From contig NC_090773.1 in the NCBI RefSeq assembly GCF_001761485.1, positions 3,286,001-3,350,000 on the forward strand: DNA of 64,000 bases, given 5' to 3'. Below, one piece after another: positions 1 to 11,349 of this stretch (the stretch's first letter is position 1; every line of letters begins with the position of its first letter). The notes under the pieces were generated by a model. The model had not been told where the DNA came from, did no database searches, and was given only the letters and a program-made list of their open reading frames with translations. A program made the translations under genes and the position numbers. The DNA comes from Yarrowia lipolytica. Its lineage: Eukaryota; Ascomycota; Dipodascomycetes; Dipodascales.

Positions 1-90
1 ACATTCAATCATCTCCAGCTTGTGTGGGAGTCTGGGCCAAGGCGGTTGTTGCAGACAAGCGCGCCGTTAGCAGGTTTCAGTTCATGTTGA

Positions 91-174
91 GACCAAGCTG
101 TCGGGACCAAGCTGTCGAGACCAAGCTGTCGAGACGAAGCTGTCGAGATCTAAGCTGTCGAGACCTAAGCTGTC
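91..174. repeat. Tandem 14-15 bp minisatellite
   Basis: About six head-to-tail copies of a unit close to GACCAAGCTGTCGA, the later copies changing to GATCTAAGCTGTCGA and GACCTAAGCTGTC. The pattern is direct from sequence. No function is apparent. Confidence 0.85.
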
Positions 175-561
175 TTACGGACTTGTTCTTGGATGACGGT
201 TTCCTCTGCCCAAGCGGCGTCCACTTGTTCTCCCGAAAGTTGGTTGAGCTGTGGCAACATCTCTGTGCTCTCAACCAACGGTGACATCGGATAGTGTAAG
301 TATAGTAGTTAGACTCCAAAAAACATCTTGTAGGTCCTAGAACATTAATGGATATTTTTTTTAAAATTCCACTCAAGACGTACCATTTCCAACTAGCAGT
401 TATCTCACACTGTTAGTCGTAGTTATGCCTAAAAAAACAATGAAGAATAAAACATATTTTCTTCAGCGATGTGCTCTTTACTGAGATCAACTACCCGCTG
501 GCTTGTCGAGATAGAGAAGACTGCACTATCTAGAATTTTTTTTTTTTTTTGAGAGTTTTTT

Positions 562-960
562 TCAAATATCAAACGAGCTTTGTCAATAATCGTCAATATT
601 TCGTAATATTCGTCAAAATGTCGTCAAATATCATCAATATTTCAAATGTCGTCAAATATCATCAATATTTCGTCAAATATCATCAAATATTCGTAAATAT
701 CAATTTTCGTCAAATATCATAATATTCGTCAATATATATCAATATTCGTCAAATATATCAATATTCCAAATATCATCAAAATTTCGTCAATATTCGTCAA
801 GTCGTCAAATATTCAATATTCATCGATAATGTCAATTCGTCAAATATCATGATATTCGTCCAAATATCCGTCAAATATTCATCGATATTCGTCAATATTG
901 TCAAATATCATCAATATTTTCGTCAATATTCGTCAATATTCGTCAAATATCGTCATCCAA
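562..960. repeat. AT-rich degenerate repeat tract
   Basis: About 400 bp built from shuffled short words such as TCGTCAA, ATATCATCAATATT and ATATTCGTC. Copies are imperfect and the period drifts, so this is a degenerate satellite rather than a clean array. It is preceded by a T-run. AT-rich blocks can act as replication origins or centromere flanks in yeasts, but nothing here proves that. Confidence 0.8.
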
Positions 961-1530
961 ATGCTGACCATGGCTCACCATTTGTTACAAGCACTTGAAC
1001 TCCAATTATTCAACATCTACAGATCGGAAAGTTCAGCTCCATTGCTCTTACTAACTACAGAAACATGTTTCCGTCACCACAGGATTGTTCAAACCGTTGC
1101 TGTCTCGAACATACCACTTGTAGAGATTCATCATACAAATCAATGTGATTTTCACCAGACTTGTAATTCAGATCGCTTCCGAAGATACCTTTTTCGTTTG
1201 GCGGTTCAAGAGATAACTTGCAAGTTCCAACCTCACTTGCCGTCGGTTGGAATATCGTATTCGAGTGGCTCAGACTGGTGAGAGCGAGAGAGACTGCAGC
1301 AGAGATATATACAAAGAATCATGTAACCACAGTCAACGTTAAGACAGTGCAGTGTGTATACTACAATATACTCCTTTTTATACGATTAAATTCAGTATTA
1401 TATACAATGTAATCGTATGTAATAACATCATGATGAGAGGACGACGACCGACGAGTTATAATTTCAGCGGTGATTTGGGATCTTGGAGGAACTATCAAAT
1501 GATGTTGGAGAGGAAACAATTGAATACAAA

Positions 1531-1722
1531 ATCAGTAAATCAGGAAAATCAGGAAAATCAGGAAAATCGGGAAAATCAGGAAAATCAGGAAAATCAGGAA
1601 AATCAGAAAAGCTCAGAAAATCAGGAAAAACTCAGAAAAGCTCAGAAAATCAGGAGAAAATCAGGAAAAACTCAGGAAAACTCAGGAAAACTCAGGAAAC
1701 ACTGGAAAACTCGGAAAAACTC
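1531..1722. repeat. 9-10 bp GGAAAATCA minisatellite
   Basis: Many copies of a 9-bp word (GGAAAATCA), drifting to GGAAAAACTCA and AGAAAAGCTCA toward the right end. It ends about 175 bp before the start codon of the J-domain-like gene, so it lies in that gene's upstream region. Confidence 0.85.
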
Positions 1723-1898
1723 ATAAACCGCTTCGCAGCCTCCTCACCAATCACCCCTTGACACAATCCTTGGGCCCTGCTTATCGCCGCCTAATCTCGT
1801 ATCCAACCTTAAAGGTTCTTGGCGATGGTGCATGGAGCCTCGGCATAATAATATTTGCATCAACTTGTGCTCGAACTCGAGCCGTCCTCCACGCCAGC

Positions 1899-4475
1899 AT
1901 GTCTCTTTACACGGTTTTGGACATTTCAGAAGACGCGTCGGACTTTGAGCTGGAGCAGGCCTTCCGCAGCCGATCGCTGCAGTTTCTTCCGACGCTAGAC
2001 TCGCGGGATCATAGGGAGTTTTACGCGGTTTCGGATGCGTTTCAGAGTGAGTACAACAGGGCGAACATGGCGAACGTGGCCAACTGTGTAGCTGTGAGCA
2101 GGAGATCTTGCGACAGGGAGATTGTTTGACAGAATTGGCATGATGTGAGCATATATCTTGTGACAGGGAGATTGTCTGAAGAGCAGGGAGATTGTCTGAC
2201 AGTGAGCAGAGAGATTGTCCGACAGTGAGCAGAGATATTCTGACAGCAGGGAGATTAGGGACGAGCAGGGAGAAAGCTGAGTTAAGATGGAGTAATCTGA
2301 CAACTAGGACTGTAGAATAATCTCCGACTAAACTCTCAACACTTGGCGCAACAGGACCAATCACTGAGCGATCAACCGCATCACGATCTACCTACATCGG
2401 CCATCCCGCTGTCTACAGACTCCAAATGCTGTCTACAGTGTCAAAATGTCCACCCTTGACTCAAGACTTCATTGAACCCTCTCTGAGTTATTCGTAAAGA
2501 GAATCCACTCGCCAGAGTCCACTCAGAACCCCTGTTTGCGACTCATTCAGTCCACGTGACCTACAACCCCCCGTTTCGTACTAACCCAGTCCTCAGAAAC
2601 CACCGCACAGAATACAACACCAACTCCTCCAACCTCTACTGGCTGTCGGATCAACTGCAACTCACAGTTCCCGCAGTCGAATACTTTTGCCTGCTATTCG
2701 GCATGCCGCAAATGGAACCGTTCATCGGCACCGTCCCCGTGCTCCACTGGATGCTCAATCTCGCGCCAGAATTCCCATTCGTGGACCGAGAAATCAAACG
2801 AGTGCCGCTGCACATTCTTAACATGCTGGACCGCGCACGTGATAAGCGGCCCTACGACTCGTCCTCGGCACGTGACCACAATTCCCGCTACCATCGCAAC
2901 CGGTCACGTGACGCCCACTCGCTCTTTATCGACCCCTATCTCCGGCGCGTCTCGGCCCAAGCCTATGTTCTGGAGCGTGGTCAAGAGATTGATGTCAGTA
3001 AGCAGGTTGACCGGTTGAGGTTTCTGCTTGATGTTGATCGAGACGGCGACGGTAATTTCTGGGAGCAAAAATGGGCGTCGTTTGACCAAGTGCATAATAG
3101 AAATGAAGATAGTGAGGACGATGAGGATGAGGAGGAGGAGACGCAGGAGGAGAGAGAAAAGGTGAATAACGCTGAAAATAATCACGTGACGTGCCATGTG
3201 ACTTCTACGGGCGCTACAGACTCCACAGAAACGCTGACTAATGACATGACAGCTCCCGCCAGTCCCACAACCACTCGTCGGTTTGGAGGCAGGCTTCGGT
3301 CGTTCGTCAAACGGCACACCCGGGGGAGAGAAAGATATAGACCCCATTCGGGGCAAGTGTCACGGGAAGGAAGTGCGACCGGTGAAAATGAGACCCGCCA
3401 ATCTAGCACGTCACGTGACGAAAGCACTACGCGTGCCTCTTCTCTTGACTCCAAACACCGGCCTTCGTCTCCGGATCTTGGTCGGTACAAGGTGCGAGAG
3501 CGGGGATCAGAGTCACACGACTCGAGCGAAGTGTGCGACCGGAATGACAGCCCACGTGATGGCGGCGGCGACGGCGACGGCCAACCCGGCGAGATCCACG
3601 GCTTTTCCACAACGTTCCTTCATCGGTTTCAGAACGAGCTGAATCTCATCTGCGAACATCCGTTTGCGCCGTCGGTGTTTCAGGCCACGGGGACCATGTT
3701 CAAGCTGCGGTCCAAGGGTCTAGTTCGTCAATATCTCCCCAATCTACCGTTTCGAGGCTCGCATTTCGAACAGACCAAGCAGTCTGCGCGGGCGATTCTT
3801 CTCATGGACCGCTGCGTGGACGCCAAAGACCGGTGTCTCAAAATCAACGACTTTTGGGGCAAGTACGGACTGTCGCACAAGGACCAGGTCAATTTCATGT
3901 ACACAACGTGCTTCTACGAGCTGATTCGCGAGGTGGCCATGAACGTCAATCGCATCATTTCCCAGCTGTTTGAAGATGATGAAGCCAAGGTCAGACGCAA
4001 GTTTAAGCGCCAGAGAGCCCATCGATTATGGGAGATGGGAGACTGGCTGGTGAAGAGGGGGGCGGAAATGGCCGCCAAGAGGGGGATTAACGTGACCCAC
4101 AACCCCGCCGTCAAGCCCGATGATGTCGTTTCTTCGATAGTGGCGGTGGTGTCGTACATGGAATTTGTGGTGATTAATCATCGACCATATCAGACGCAGA
4201 CGAGGATTAATTATGCGTTTGAAAAAGCTGCTGTTTCAGGTGATGGTCACGAGAAGAGTGGCAATGGAGATTTCCACGTGACTGGCGACAAGAGCAATCC
4301 GATCCACAAGGCGGCCGCTTCTCTATGGACTCCCTGGGCTGTTGCTTCCTGCAATCCTCTGGCACTGGCGGATCCCCAAAAGGCCGAGGAGTTTTCCAGT
4401 TTTGATTTCCGGTATGAAGACGTGTTCAAGAAGAAAAAGGACCAGTGCGAGTGTGGCGTTGCTTTGTTTCAGTGA
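1899..4475 (+). CDS. Protein with degenerate N-terminal J-domain, two exons
   Basis: Exons 1899-2046 and 2590-4475 are joined across a GTGAGT...CTAACCCAG intron, giving 677 residues. Residues 1-65 resemble a DnaJ J-domain: a start like MSLYTVLDISEDAS, helix II, then SDAFQ joined by the splice to ILRNHRTEYN, which matches the usual AYxxLxxxxxRxxYD helix IV end. The catalytic HPD triad is absent (FLPT stands at its place), so stimulation of Hsp70 ATPase is doubtful. A very acidic run lies near residues 220-240, followed by a Ser/Arg/Thr-rich disordered part to about 385. A conserved-looking globular half follows (about 388-660, many aromatic and basic residues) that I cannot assign. Without the intron there is no ATG start for the long second exon, which supports the model. 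Seven CACGTGA sites lie inside exon 2. Molecular role unknown. Confidence 0.75.
2047..2589 (+). other. Intron of J-domain-like gene, contains minisatellite
   Basis: Donor GTGAGT at 2047 and acceptor TACTAACCCAG ending at 2589. Splicing keeps the frame (one base plus two) and rebuilds the last J-domain helix. At 543 nt it contains a tandem block at about 2100-2275 of units close to CAGGGAGATTGTCTGACAG. The acceptor has the branch site directly beside the CAG, as is usual in this yeast. Confidence 0.8.
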
Positions 4476-5406
4476 TTGGGGGAAAGAACTGAACAGGATT
4501 AACCGTCGATGGAGTGGTTTCATCGACTAGAGGAGTTGATAAAAGGAAAGAGCGGGCTCGAAAATGTATATGAATCGACTCTTGATGTCTCTATGGCGGT
4601 CTGTATGTTTGTTTCATCGTCGATACGACCCTGTGAATATAAGATTGCGAGGGAGGTGGAATTTTGTAATAGCTGGAGGAGTAGGGATGGTTGAACGAAC
4701 CAAATGAGTTTACCAACGATATGGGTTGACCAACGAGACTTATAGACTGGCTTTTTGAAGTCTGAGATGTCTGGCTCTTTCATTATCCATCAGTTTCGTC
4801 AGAACCATAGATATTACCCTTTCGGTGGAGGTGCAGATCTTCTGGTGGCGATCGACTGTTCCGGAGGGCATACTTTTGAACCCATGGGGTTGCAGGGTAC
4901 GGTACGAGTACATTATGACCCCTGGACGAAGTTTTACTCTGTTTCTGGTTTTAACGGGATTGCAAGCGACGATGGAGTGCAGCAGCAGCAGCTCAGTCCG
5001 GCCGGTGGAGTAGATACGAAGATACGAAGGAGTAGATACGAGTACGGCAGAGTAGGTACGAGTACGGAGGCAGTCGAGTCATGTACCTGTGGCTCTTCAG
5101 AGTTCATTACAGAGCAGGGTGGACCAAGGAGTGGACCAGGGAGTGGAGCGGAGTGGAGCAAGGGAGATGGTCTAGAGAAAGAATCCGTTTTGGAGTCATC
5201 AAAGTGCAGCAAGAAAAGGTCTAGGAAAGGATGTGTTTTGGAGCCATCAAAGAGCACTTTACAAAGAGGATTTGACTGCATCAAGTATTGTTCTCCCCAA
5301 GTACGTACAGTACATACGGTACAAACACTCGGATTTGTACAGTCGTGTGTCCATCTCAGGTACAATCTCAAGTGGTATCTAGTTGGTTCCACGGTGCTCA
5401 TCTCCA

Positions 5407-5446
5407 GTACAACCTCGTACAACCTCGTACAACCTCGTACAACCTG
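5407..5446. repeat. Four-copy GTACAACCTC repeat
   Basis: Four head-to-tail 10-bp copies of GTACAACCTC. The surrounding 5280-5420 stretch has several more GTAC words, including GTACGTACAGTACATACGGT. Confidence 0.85.
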
Positions 5447-7125
5447 GTTCGCTCCCTCTTCTCGTACGATGTCTGAGTCCGCACTCAGGCACATTCCTGG
5501 AGATGCGATTCTGTTTTGCGATTTCCACAAAAAGCGTGCAAGTTTTTTGATTCCAGGAAATCAAAATGTTACATTTGCAGGGTTACATCGAGGAGCAGAG
5601 AGAGGCAGAGGATTCTGCATTGTATCGTAGGATGCCGTAGACGACGGTGGTTCGGACCAGCGGTTTTCAGGCGTCGACTTCAGATGACGCAATCACGCGG
5701 GGATGGTGGATTTGTCTCTTTCTATCACCCCTCGGTATCACGCGTGGGCTCTATAGATGCTGGCTATCATAGTGGTGTTGGTGTTGGTGTGTTTTTCGTT
5801 TTTTTCTTTTTCTTTTTCTTTTTATTTTTCTTTTTGTCTTTAGCTTTTTTTGTTGCATTTTTCATTTTTCAAAATAAGATTTGGATTTATTTATTTTTAT
5901 TTTTATTTTTATTTTATTTTTATTTTTATTTTTGGAATTTTCTATTGTTTTTAGTTTTGGCGTCCCTCAAACTGGTGCTAGCGACTTTCAGTACACGTGA
6001 TAACACATAGGAGCTGTGGCGGAGACGGCAGTACTAGAAACGAAAAGCCAACAAGTGCAAAAAACCAAAAAAACCCACAAAAAACGACTGGGCAGGCTGC
6101 TCTCTCTGGCCAGAGTTTGCTTTTGCGATTTGCCAACCGTATGTGTGTTAACCATCGTGATAAGCGTGGTGAATCGAGAGTGGGGCGCGCAGCGATGGCC
6201 AGAGATCTGAGGTTGGCGCCGAAGTGCTTTTTGCAGATGCAGATAATCGTCAAAAGCAATTCCGAGAGCCACAGGAGCGGGGGTTGGGGTAGTTGGAGCG
6301 GTGGAGCGGAGGGTTGGGGGTGGAGCGCCTTGTTGAGATGATTACATCATCTTTTTGATTTCATTTGGTTCTTGTGGCTCTTTTTGGTGGCTCTGTGGGT
6401 TCTGGTCCCGGCAGCAATGTGGTTGGATCCAGAAGAGACCGAGCTTGGCCGCCGAAAAAGAAACGTGGTTGCTACAGGGTCTCCAGACGATGAGACAGGC
6501 ACATTTGAGACATAGCGTGTCTTCAAAGCGAGTATGGCGATGGTTGGCTGACGACCATGTGTAGAACGATTTGATTGTTGGAGCACCCAATCGTCTCGCG
6601 ACTGTTGACTTGGTACTGTTGACTCGCGACTGTTGAACCATCTCCCAGTTGTCTCCGGTTGTGTGTCCAGCTATGTCCCCTGCCCCTCATTGACCACCGT
6701 TAAACGGTTGCTGAGTTGTCTGACGGTTGCACACTGCTAGCACCGTGACATTGCAAATACCACTCGACTAGCCAGGGCAAGGTGGTGGAGGGGTGATGGA
6801 GGGGAACCAGAAGCTGCGCGAGCGGTAGCGGGGCTGTTCTATACAGCGGACTGCAGCCCTGACTCGGTAGATAGCCCGCTGCCGAAAATCCGAGCTGTAA
6901 CCGGGTCGGAGCTGGCCAGCCGCTCTTGACATCGGCTCGATTGACCCCTTCCACTGCAGCTTCACTCGTTTGACAGCTGTCAGTGGCCAGGGGTATAATA
7001 TCGATACGAGTGTAGCAGTGACATTGGAGGCGAGACGTTTGACAGCGAGATGAAGACTGCCACGTCGGACTTGTGGAGGTGCCGTTGGCAGATCGAGGAA
7101 TAGTAGTGACGAAGTTGGAAGGTCA

Positions 7126-7190
7126 GAAGAAAGCCGAGGAGAAGAAAGACGAGGAGAAGAAAGACGAGGAGAAGAAAGAGAAGACAAAGA
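7126..7190. repeat. 15-bp GA-rich repeat
   Basis: Purine-rich tandem copies close to GAGGAGAAGAAAGAC, about four units. Confidence 0.8.
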
Positions 7191-7401
7191 AGGGCTGCTC
7201 AAGTCGATAGCGGTAACTGAGGGGAACTCAGAACGTGAACCATGCCCCGACCCACCGTATGAACAATGCTCTGAACTACTGTATGTGCATGCTCATGAAA
7301 AGGCTCGTACTAGAGTGACCAGATGAGAGGGTGGATACATACTGAGTAACTGGTGGATATCGAGTAGATGATACATCAGTCAGCTGACACCAGTGAACAC
7401 A

Positions 7402-7566
7402 GCCAACTCAGCAACTCAGCAACTCAGTTGTTCAGCAACTCAGCAACTCAGTCATCGACCAACTCACCAGCTCACCAACTCACCAACTCACCAACTCACC
7501 AGCTCACCAACTCACCAACTCACCAACTCACTGACTCACCAACTCACCGACTCACCAACTCAGTCT
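7402..7566. repeat. CAACTCAC/CAACTCAG minisatellite
   Basis: About 165 bp of 8-9 bp units, first CAACTCAG, then CAACTCAC with occasional GACTCAC and CAGCTCAC. Any translation (NSPTHQLT repeats) is a by-product. Confidence 0.9.
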
Positions 7567-7781
7567 TCCGCTAATCACCAATCACATGACTGTGGCTTAC
7601 TACTCATTTCCCTACCACTTGACTACTTTTTTTTCGTTTTCACACGGTGCTAACTCGAAACACCTAAGACCAACAAAGCCATCCTATTACTCATCATTGG
7701 CGCGTGTCTAGTGCCATTACCGGTACGGAAACTGCTACCAGTACTCATGGTCCATGATCTACATATGATGACAAATCCAAC

Positions 7782-7879
7782 CTCCAACTCCAACTCCAAC
7801 TCCAACTCCAACTCCAACTCCAACTCCAAACTCCAACTCCAACTCCAACTCCTCAACTCCAACTCCAACTCCAACTCCG
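7782..7879. repeat. Hexanucleotide CAACTC tract
   Basis: About 98 bp of CCAACT/CAACTC hexamers with two small interruptions. It lies 400 bp beyond the 3' end of the NDT80-type gene. Confidence 0.9.
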
Positions 7880-8280
7880 ACCGCCAAGAGCGCTGCTCCG
7901 TTCTGGGCTGCGTCGAATAACACAAAACCAAACCACGGCCATCTCAATCCACGCTAACCCCTTCTGCCTTGTCCACTACCGGCACATGCTCACTCCCAGA
8001 ACCTCCTTCCGCTACGCTGGGAATGTTACATTGCAATACGAGTGAACGTGGAGACGAGCGCGGTTAACATGGCTGGTTGTTTGGCCAGTCTCTTGGCCGG
8101 TCGCTAGGCTGCTCCCCAGCCAGTCCTCCTCCTCCTGGGTCCTCCTTCTCCCCCCCATCCCCAACTACACAAACCACTAAATATACACGTTTATTTTACT
8201 GTTTAGGTCGCTATTTATGCCTCGCGATGTTAGTTTATCTGATGTTGCTGTTGTCATTCTTGTCTTGTACATCTCCAGCC

Positions 8281-9765
8281 CTACTCAATCTTGGAGAAAT
8301 ACTTTCGCGCCTCCTGGCCAGCCCCGTTGCCAACAGAATGATGAACCGCATGCGGCCGGTACACCACTTCGACTGGCGGCAACCAGTAATTCAGCGGCAC
8401 GGGAAAATACTCGTAGTCCTCTTCCTTGGAGTAAATGGTGTGGGGCCTCGACGTGTCGCTGTTCGGCGAGCTCATTTCCGATGTGTCGGGAAGAATGCGC
8501 TTTTTCGACGAGTAATCCGAGTCTGACGCCGACCGCTTCTTGTTGGTGGCCGAGGTCTGTGTGGTCATGGTGGTGGTGGAGTTGGAGTCGCCCGAATCCG
8601 CCTGCCTCGACGAGCCATCGTTCAAAATGATGCAGTTTCGGTTGAGGTAGAACCGGGGGTTGCGGCCGCGCACAACCACGGGACGGGACAGCGCCGACGC
8701 CAGACACGTCTTGGTGCCGTTCTCCAGCTCAGCCAGACACTTGACCGAGACGTAGAAAAACTGTTGGTGCTTGGTGCGGCCATTGTGGGCGGTGGCGCCC
8801 TTGAACTGCAGCCGCTTCCACTCCACCTCGTCGTTGGCGGTGGGGTTGTCGGGGAAGACCATTTTCGCCTTGGCTTCGTCGTCGGCCGGCAACGAGGTAG
8901 CGGACTTGGGCGAGCAGAACAGCAGCCGCTGGGGATCCGAGTCGGCCGAGTTGTCCGTCACCTCCACGTCCAGCCACAGGCTCTGGGTCTTTGCACGCTC
9001 GCCAGACTCGGTCTGCACGTAGACAACCTTGTGATCGTTGTGGACCGATGCTCTCACCTGCAGCAGGTTGCGCCGGTAGAAGGTGAGGTGGTAGGCGTCG
9101 GGGTCTGTGTCTGCGGCTGACGACTGCGACAGAAAGAAGGTGCCGCCCAGTTTGGCCCGGATGCTCATTTTGGCCACGTCGCCGTTGTAGTCAAAGACGT
9201 TGGCATGCTGGGTGGAGGTAGCAAACTCCAGATAGGACGCTGATTCTGCCGCCGACGGGTTGGGCGACGGATCGTAGATGAGCGGCACCTTGTGGATGGG
9301 GGTCGATGGTGACGGCACCGTGGTTGGCGATTGGTGGGTGGGAGGATAAGTTCCGCCTGGTCCGATCGCCCCCGCGTTATGGGGGTGTGCTGGGTGAGCA
9401 GCGACATGGGCGTTTTGGTGAGCCCCTGGGTGAGTTGCTGTTGCTGCAGCAGCGGCGGCGGTATGTGCGACATGGGCGTTGTGAGCAGCAGCAGCGGCGG
9501 CGGCGGCGGCGTTGGGGAAGCCCGTGGCCGGACCGCCCAGGTGAAGGTAGTCTTCCAGGAGTGAGTAGGAGTAGACCTGGCCCTGCTGGACGGGGTTGAC
9601 GGGGTAATGCAGAAAGTCCTCGACGTGAGGAGCGTCGTACAGAGGGGCGGTGGAGGATTCGTCATGGGGCTCGATCCAGTCGCGTGAGGACGGCGACAGA
9701 AACCGCAGGTTGTTGGCTTGTTGCAGAGCTGCAAAGCCGGAGTCATCAAAATGTGGTGATGTCAT
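8281..9765 (-). CDS. NDT80/PhoG-type DNA-binding transcription factor
   Basis: 494 residues from the first ATG in frame, at 9765; the frame stays open further upstream only through repeat sequence with no ATG. The N-terminal third is low complexity (alanine/histidine runs near residues 85-130, then Pro/Thr/Ser). Residues about 203-374 carry a p53-like NDT80 DNA-binding domain: an immunoglobulin-fold start (RAKLGGTFFLSQ), the family signature around YRRNLLQVRASV, and the closing VVVRGRNPRFY strand. A Ser/Thr-rich linker with a basic KKRSAS...KKRIL nuclear-signal-like stretch follows. In fungi this family controls meiosis, starvation proteases or N-acetylglucosamine response (Ndt80, VIB-1/XprG, Ron1). 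Which of these is orthologous cannot be told by eye, so no symbol is given. Confidence 0.87.
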   Translation of the reverse strand: MTSPHFDDSGFAALQQANNLRFLSPSSRDWIEPHDESSTAPLYDAPHVEDFLHYPVNPVQQGQVYSYSLLEDYLHLGGPATGFPNAAAAAAAAAHNAHVAHTAAAAAATATHPGAHQNAHVAAHPAHPHNAGAIGPGGTYPPTHQSPTTVPSPSTPIHKVPLIYDPSPNPSAAESASYLEFATSTQHANVFDYNGDVAKMSIRAKLGGTFFLSQSSAADTDPDAYHLTFYRRNLLQVRASVHNDHKVVYVQTESGERAKTQSLWLDVEVTDNSADSDPQRLLFCSPKSATSLPADDEAKAKMVFPDNPTANDEVEWKRLQFKGATAHNGRTKHQQFFYVSVKCLAELENGTKTCLASALSRPVVVRGRNPRFYLNRNCIILNDGSSRQADSGDSNSTTTMTTQTSATNKKRSASDSDYSSKKRILPDTSEMSSPNSDTSRPHTIYSKEEDYEYFPVPLNYWLPPVEVVYRPHAVHHSVGNGAGQEARKYFSKIE

Positions 9766-9864
9766 TGCACAAGTGGTGGTGGTGTTTGTGGTGGTGGTGT
9801 TTGTGGTGCTTGTGCTTGTGGTGGCAGTTGGTGGTAGTTGATAATGGTAGTTGACAGTTGACAG

Positions 9865-9935
9865 TTGATGTTGATGTTGATGTTGATGTGTCTGAGTCTG
9901 TGTCTGTGTCTGTGTCTGTGTCTGTGCTGTGTCAC
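9865..9935. repeat. GTTGAT and GTCTGT repeats in 5' leader
   Basis: Short tandem runs of GTTGAT and GTCTGT just upstream of the NDT80-type ATG. They probably lie in the promoter or 5' leader. In frame they would encode Gln/His and Gln/Thr runs, but no ATG precedes them. Confidence 0.75.
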
Positions 9936-11036
9936 AAGGATTTGGTCTGTGTCTGCTGTGTCTGACTGTGTCTGTCGTCAATATCTGCTGATCATGCGGC
10001 GGAAGAGCTCCTTATAACAAAGGTGTCGAGTCGATGAATCTCCCCGCTTGTACACACCCTTTTTTGTTTCTGGGCGGCTTTTGGTTTAGATATACATTGG
10101 GGCGCTGCTGTTAGTAGATTCATTTCACGTTTGGGACGTGGTCTTTTGTCTTTTTCCACTAACAATTAAGGTTTGTCAATAGCGTTTAAGGACCAACTTA
10201 GTTGGGGAAAGTAGGTTTTCTTTGTCCAAAAGGTGCATGATGGTACAAAAAATACAAAAAATCAAAAAAAACATGGAAAATACAAAATCAATGTTGGATG
10301 GTACAACTGGAAAAAGTTGCCAGAAGGACAAGAAAAAAAAACGCCCAAACGGCAATTCGACCCCATTCTGCAAATCTATCGACTCCACAACCCCCCAAAC
10401 CCGCGGACTTGCGCCCCAGAGCCCCCAACTCTGCCCAAAAAACGCAAAAAGAGACCCCAGCAGACCTCCAGCGACCACCACAGCGACCACAATCCCCCCA
10501 AAAAAACACAAAAAAACAAACAATAGAGGCGCAAAAAAAAACAAAAACCAAACTCGCAACGCACCCTTCACTATGGCCCGTAGTCTGGTGTTTTTCTACT
10601 ACTCGTACAACTAGTCGGAGCTATCACGGTTGTCTTTGTTGTGGTTTTGACCCAGTGTTTGGGGATAAAAGTTGAGGAGTTTGGAGTCCAAGGCCCCCGA
10701 AAAAACCCATCTGGACAATCCTCAGGGTCCGTCTGTCCATCTGGCACGTATTGACAGCCGTATACGTCGGCCCTAGCAGCGTGGAAAGCCGCCAAACCGC
10801 CAGCTGACAGGTGCGCACAAAGACGGTGGACACTAGTGGGTCTAGCGCAGTTTGGGCTCGGTAGAAATGCCCAGCTTTCACCGCACCCCCCTAACCACGG
10901 CAGATTGGAGGCCCTGATACTCGCCTGCCTCCGCTTCGCAAGCGCCAATTGCTCTTCCATGGCAATCATCTAGAAGCAGTGAACTAGGAACGAACCGACT
11001 TTAGCAGACCAGACGAGATTGGCGCACAAACCCTGC

Positions 11037-11100
11037 CGCTTGTCGCTTGTCGCCTGCCGCTTGTCGCTTGTCGCCTGCCGCTTGTCACTTGTCGCCTGCG
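11037..11100. repeat. CGCTTGTCGCCTGC repeat
   Basis: About five tandem copies of CGCTTGTCGC/CTGC words within 65 bp of the gene desert. Confidence 0.8.
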
Positions 11101-11281
11101 CCCTGTTGGCCTGTCACTGTCATTTGTGACGTATGTGATGACTTTCCCACAATCCAAGACCCAAGCGTTTCGGCACCAAGACCGTACTCAGAACGTAACC
11201 ACGCCGACAAGACGCCGGCCAGCCATCCTTGTCTTCGAAACCAACTTGCAAACACCACTCTCAAGACAAGCTGAGAGCCCA

Positions 11282-11349
11282 CAGTAGCATCAGTAGCATC
11301 AGTGCATCAGTTGCATCAGTTGCATCGGTTGCATCAGTTGCATCAGTTA
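11282..11349. repeat. GCATCAGTT 9-bp repeat
   Basis: Seven or so copies of a 9-bp unit (TTGCATCAG), the first ones as TAGCATCAG. Confidence 0.85.

Larger units (their letters stand above)
1..1898. other. Intergenic, repeat-rich left end
   Basis: No reading frame here looks like a real protein; the short ones are made of translated repeats. The stretch holds three separate blocks of tandem repeats, listed individually, and a T-run near 536-550. It is bounded on the right by the first exon of the J-domain-like gene. Confidence 0.6.
4476..8280. other. Intergenic, 3.8 kb, low complexity
   Basis: No convincing gene. A 287-codon frame from an ATG at 4767 to 5630 has odd composition and contains translated repeats, and its antisense is also open, so I do not call it. 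A T-rich block at 5790-5940 ends in repeated TTTTTA words. Three minisatellites lie at 7.1-7.9 kb. Confidence 0.5.

Noticed and set aside
4767-5630. 287-codon open frame on the plus strand
   Set aside because: It contains translated repeats (GTACAACCTC), no recognisable domain, and an equally open antisense frame of 198 codons. Probably chance.
5790-5945. T-rich TTTTTA tail as the end of a LINE
   Set aside because: No reverse-transcriptase or endonuclease coding remains lie next to it, and a similar tract at 52.4 kb also lacks them.
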